Shown piece by piece: positions 17,501 to 19,478 of a stretch of 19,478 nt of DNA (the stretch's first letter is position 1; every line of letters starts with the position of its first letter). Where the stretch lies: the NCBI RefSeq assembly GCF_014803895.1, contig NZ_JAAVAU010000012.1, positions 4,447 through 23,924 of the forward strand, written 5' to 3'. Source of the DNA: Lactobacillus sp. Its GTDB lineage: Bacteria > Bacillota > Bacilli > Lactobacillales > Lactobacillaceae. Made by a program: the position numbers and the translations under genes. The notes below the pieces were generated by a model, which worked only from the letters and a program-made list of their open reading frames with translations, was not told the DNA's origin and ran no database searches.

Positions 17501-17633
17501 CAACCGTACTATAATCTATTCGCTGACCAACTTCTGCAATCAAGTCACCCGAAGTAGACAATTGGGCTAAATCATTGTCCAAATCCATGTACTTAACTAC
17601 GATTGGTGCCGATTCTTCAATCAAGTTTTCCAT
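14574..17633 (-). CDS. Large mucin-binding-domain (MucBP/Mub-like) protein without signal peptide or wall anchor
   Basis: This 1019-residue protein consists almost entirely of mucin-binding modules. MucBP-like modules start near residues 9 (VVKYMDLDND), 202 (IAEIKYLDLDDD) and 847 (VVNYIDLSHNGS), each ending in an LGYKVVNNEFDGNG-like stretch. Mub B2-like units carry the hallmark GAGN/GAGE/GAGD at about 112, 310, 489 and 669; the last three are 179-180 residues apart. A charged Lys/Glu-rich tail (about 926-1019) ends in HGWSIFHWGKK. The ATG at 17633-17631 has only a distant AGAGGAA, and an in-frame stop 13 codons upstream (17670-17672) rules out an N-terminal extension with a signal peptide. 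No LPXTG or transmembrane segment is visible. The modules resemble the upstream LPQTG protein, suggesting a shared ancestor. It is bounded by terminators on both sides, so it looks monocistronic. It is either a remnant of a longer adhesin or a protein exported in a non-classical way. Confidence 0.9.
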   Translation of the reverse strand: MENLIEESAPIVVKYMDLDNDLAQLSTSGDLIAEVGQRIDYSTVDEIKRLEEQGYVLVNNSFDPDGYAPVYNESTTVYIVTFKHGRELVTANNLKYGCTLDDLQVTGTQTVHYMGAGNRTPRDSVTTVKFNRILVYDKVTKKEIGTKGWEDDKKTYPVIGTPTILGYAPDKASIGGETVAHEMPNREYNVTYAINENPSANLQIAEIKYLDLDDDNKQVASSNELSGLPNTQISYKTRDTIDKLEQLGYKVVNNEFDGNGDIQFFDNSDGYQQVFIVTLAHKQVVVNSENPLDGVDPREYEREVSQTVNFKGAGENTPKNVIQKIKWTRNIAVDAVTKQVVANNKNMTNWTPSVKEYAPVEVPVIAEYHANVKQVSATPAKIEDTTVTVTYQSNGYLIAVDKNDNPIKDAPQIQFVTKDDDPTQVVSPITVPDITDYVPEKKEIGVVNPSGNMKARYILAHKYVAVNKDNPLPGINPGYYNRSVSAVVHYQGAGDKNPKDSVQLARWTRTITYDEITGEVVKDGKFTSEWKVDHEIFHEVPTPVIDGYFADIGVISEHTVTQDDLKATITYTKNGLIIPVNKDGNPLPGVEQTSYITDPYDPTRVLVSEDVPQIDEYYPETPTITIADPSKDTEVVYLLKPRYVKVDSDHPYRGIDSRKYSFQVHEIIKYQGAGNQTPKECIQTAHWKRSLTVNDVDGEIVEGGKFDSDWSVNKENYEAIATPVIDGYHADKKGVNEEVVNDEDHMITVTYTKNGKIIPVDETGARLSEGHAISYVTDPTDPTKVLAEQAVPRVMAYMPETSYVKVTDPAQDTLVLYYALNEVTYLPNSTDEVPDQPAAPVVDDVRSAVVNYIDLSHNGSQIAASNLLTGKAGYPITSLYTSEDQIKKLEEAGYRLVNNGYDPDGLVRYFDFDESGVQVFTISMESTEDVQAGKNELKLSAKPKEKVINKEDQPKIIIPSLAEDKPAKHQDTMIELKEESVTPKVKEAEEADNSQQVESKNSEQPNKKHGWSIFHWGKK
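14900..17050 (-). repeat. Mucin-binding module repeats (about 540-base B2-like units plus MucBP modules)
   Basis: In-frame degenerate repeats inside the 1019-residue gene. Codons for the GAG(N/D/E) hallmark fall near 16706, 16167 and 15627, a period of 539-540 bases. A shorter B2-like copy is near 17300. MucBP-like modules flank the array. The repeats are recognised at protein level; I did not align the DNA. Confidence 0.75.
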
Positions 17634-17687
17634 GTTATTATCTATTCCTCTTTTTTCTTGTTTATGGGTTTATTCATACACCCTTAT

Positions 17688-17696
17688 ATTATCCCA
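17688..17696 (-). promoter_or_regulatory. Candidate extended -10 promoter for the 1019-residue mucin-binding gene
   Basis: On the minus strand TGGGATAAT reads as an extended -10 (TGn plus GATAAT) between the upstream terminator and the ATG at 17633. There is no convincing -35. The assignment rests on position and motif only; the AT-rich context makes chance matches likely. Confidence 0.25.
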
Positions 17697-17747
17697 CTAA
17701 ATAGAATAGTATGCGCCATTAAATAGGTAAAAAATGTATCAACTTTA

Positions 17748-17783
17748 TAAAAAAAGACATAATTTCTTGCGAAATCGTGTCTT
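17748..17783 (-). terminator. Rho-independent terminator after the LPQTG Mub-like gene
   Basis: An inverted repeat at 17754-17766 and 17771-17783 (loop of four) forms a 13-position stem in the minus-strand transcript with one mismatch and one G-U pair. A run of U follows at 17755-17748. It lies just past the stop at 17802. Confidence 0.8.
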
Positions 17784-17801
17784 CTTTCAGTTAGCATTTA
17801 A

Positions 17802-19478
17802 CTATTTTTCTTCGTCTCTACGACGTTTCTTAGTACCTGCTAAACCTGCTAAACCGATTAAGCCTGCAGTTGCACCAAGAATTACTTCAGCTTCACCATC
17901 TTTGGCACCAGTTTGTGGCAAAGTATTTTCATTTGCTTGTTCTTGTTGTTGAACATTTTGCTTTGCAGTAGGTGCAGCAGTTTGCTTACCGCTCTTAGCA
18001 ACTTGTTGCTCTACTTTCACTGGGTTTACAACTGAATTATTTGATGAAGGAGTTACAGTTGTTGCGTGAACTGGTGCGACAACTTCAGGTGTTTCAGTTG
18101 GAGTATTTTCATTTTCTGGAACATTATTTTCTGGAGTTGTAGGAGTTGATGGAGTAGTTGGAGTGTCTGGCTCAGTTGGTTCATCAGTTGGATGAGGTGG
18201 TGCAATAGTAATTGGTTTCAAACCAATTGTAAATTGTTGAACAGTATTGTCATCGTTATCAAAGTATCTTGTTACACCATCACCATCAAAACCATTGTAA
18301 ATAACTTCATAGCCTGCATCTTCTAACTTCTTAATCTCATCAGCTGGGTTATAAAGACCGTTAATGCTTGATCCAGACTCGCCACTCAGAATGCCTGATG
18401 TGGCAAGAGTTTGACCATTATCAACATTAATGAAGTTAATAATTGCCTTTTGAGTATTAGTAGTTGGGGTTGATGGAGTTTCAGGAGTTGGAGTTGATGG
18501 GGTTTCATCCTTGGTATAGATAACTGGAGTATCCTTAGCTGGATCATTTGGAGTTACCTGAGAAGTGTTTGGAGTGTAACCAGGCACAATTGGAACTGAT
18601 TCATTTGGTGTTACCCCAGTTGGGTCCTTTGGATCAGTTGTGTATTGTGGAGTTGGAGCTCCTGGAATCTTCTCACCATCTGGAGTTACTGGGACAATAT
18701 GACCATTTGGAGTGTAGTTAATTGTTTCAGTCACTTCTGGATTTTCAACAGTTACAGTCTTACCACCTGCAGTAGTCTTATCTGCGTGGTAACCTTCAAC
18801 AACCGGAGTATTAACAGTGCCAAAGGTATGACTTGATGGAGTCCAACCTTCATCCTTAACAATCTTACCAGTTACCTTATCAACAACTACAGTGTGATCA
18901 AATTCAACAGTTGAAACATTATCAGCTGGAGTGTTATTACCGGCACCAGTGTAATGGATAGTTTGCTTACCTGTCTTAGTTAAGCTATCTGCATCAGTAC
19001 CATCTGGGTACTTAGCACCATTTGGATCATTAGGATTAATTGGTTCACCTGGCTTACCTGGATTTTGTGGGTTTACAGGTTGAGTATCATGCTTCACATT
19101 AATAGTAATTGTTTGAGCACCATCAGTGAAGGTAGCTGGAATAGTTGGAACAGAACCATCAACAACATAACCCTTATTTTCTAAGTTAGTAATATCAGTT
19201 GTTGGGTTATAAGTTACCTTAGTTCCAGCTGGTTCTTCATCACTCTTGTAACCGTAGCCTGGGATATCTGTATTAGTAGTTGTATCATGGAAGATTACTG
19301 TAACAGTACCCTTCTTAGCTTCTGGAGTGTAAACAACTGGAGTATCCTTACCTGGATCATCTGGAGTTACTGTTGGTACAGATGGAACGTATCCTGGGAT
19401 TTCTGGAACTGGTTCATTTGGAACTACACCTGTTGGATCATGTGGATCGTTTTCGTAAGGCTTATTTGGCACATCCTT
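17802..19478 (-). CDS. MucBP/Mub-like LPQTG mucus-binding protein, C-terminal part (N-terminus beyond the window)
   Basis: The frame is open at the right edge (first readable codons KDVPNKPYEN), so the start and signal peptide lie outside. About 558 residues are visible. They hold the end of one Mub B2-like unit (DPHDPTGVVPNEPVPEIPGY), then a MucBP-like module (VTVIFHDTTTNTDIPGYGYK). Next come a full B2-like unit with IHYTGAGNNTPADNV and DPKDPTGVTPNESVPIVPGY, a short Pro/Thr/Glu linker and a terminal MucBP-like module (INFINVDNGQTLATSG). A Pro/Thr-rich wall-spanning stretch leads to LPQTG at 17921-17907, followed by a hydrophobic helix and KKRRRDEEK. This is the standard order of a sortase-anchored mucus-binding protein of intestinal lactobacilli. 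A GTG at 19472 is only an internal valine codon. A hairpin terminator follows the stop. Family assignment is secure; the total number of repeats cannot be seen. Confidence 0.95.
   Translation of the reverse strand, partial: KDVPNKPYENDPHDPTGVVPNEPVPEIPGYVPSVPTVTPDDPGKDTPVVYTPEAKKGTVTVIFHDTTTNTDIPGYGYKSDEEPAGTKVTYNPTTDITNLENKGYVVDGSVPTIPATFTDGAQTITINVKHDTQPVNPQNPGKPGEPINPNDPNGAKYPDGTDADSLTKTGKQTIHYTGAGNNTPADNVSTVEFDHTVVVDKVTGKIVKDEGWTPSSHTFGTVNTPVVEGYHADKTTAGGKTVTVENPEVTETINYTPNGHIVPVTPDGEKIPGAPTPQYTTDPKDPTGVTPNESVPIVPGYTPNTSQVTPNDPAKDTPVIYTKDETPSTPTPETPSTPTTNTQKAIINFINVDNGQTLATSGILSGESGSSINGLYNPADEIKKLEDAGYEVIYNGFDGDGVTRYFDNDDNTVQQFTIGLKPITIAPPHPTDEPTEPDTPTTPSTPTTPENNVPENENTPTETPEVVAPVHATTVTPSSNNSVVNPVKVEQQVAKSGKQTAAPTAKQNVQQQEQANENTLPQTGAKDGEAEVILGATAGLIGLAGLAGTKKRRRDEEK

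Noticed and set aside
19470..19472. GTG as a start codon for the right-edge gene
   Set aside because: The frame continues upstream to the edge and the GTG lies in the middle of a Mub-type repeat, so it is an internal valine.

Overview
The window fits a low-GC Gram-positive of the Lactobacillus group, most likely the L. johnsonii/L. gasseri lineage. The reasons are the AT-rich intergenic DNA, strong AAGGAGG ribosome binding sites, YSIRK-type signal peptides, LPQTG sorting signals, and MucBP/Mub, Rib and FIVAR modules. The species is inferred from family content, not from a search. All genes that can be supported lie on the minus strand, so the window reads biologically from right to left. It is a cell-surface adhesin island cut by the window at both ends.

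Layout in transcription order: (1) 19478-17802, the C-terminal part of a large MucBP/Mub-like mucus-binding protein with a Pro/Thr-rich wall-spanning segment and an LPQTG anchor, followed by a hairpin terminator. (2) 17633-14574, a 1019-residue protein built of the same mucin-binding modules but with no visible signal peptide or wall anchor, with its own terminator. (3) 14146-8099, a 2015-residue Ser-rich LPQTG adhesin: YSIRK-type signal, Ser-rich segment, beta-helix head, Rib-like repeats, FIVAR-like module, Ser/Ala heptad stalk, short GPHGE duplication, anchor; then a strong terminator. (4) 7719-4672, two adjacent paralogous family-4-type glycosyltransferases with GTG and TTG starts, probably translationally coupled. 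(5) 4616 to the left edge, the first 1538 codons of a second Ser-rich adhesin, 55 bases behind the second glycosyltransferase with no terminator between, so probably in the same operon.

A coherent reading is that the glycosyltransferase pair O-glycosylates the Ser-rich regions of the flanking adhesins. This is by analogy to GtfA/GtfB of Lactiplantibacillus plantarum and SdgA/SdgB of staphylococci. The adhesins would then pass through the general Sec pathway (YSIRK signals) and be sortase-anchored. No accessory-Sec genes are visible here.

The most unusual features are the near-gapless seven-residue Ser/Ala periodicity of the stalks, the large mucin-binding protein without export or anchoring signals, and glycosyltransferases that both keep the E-x7-E motif. 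No RNA genes, insertion sequences, CRISPR arrays or phage genes were found.
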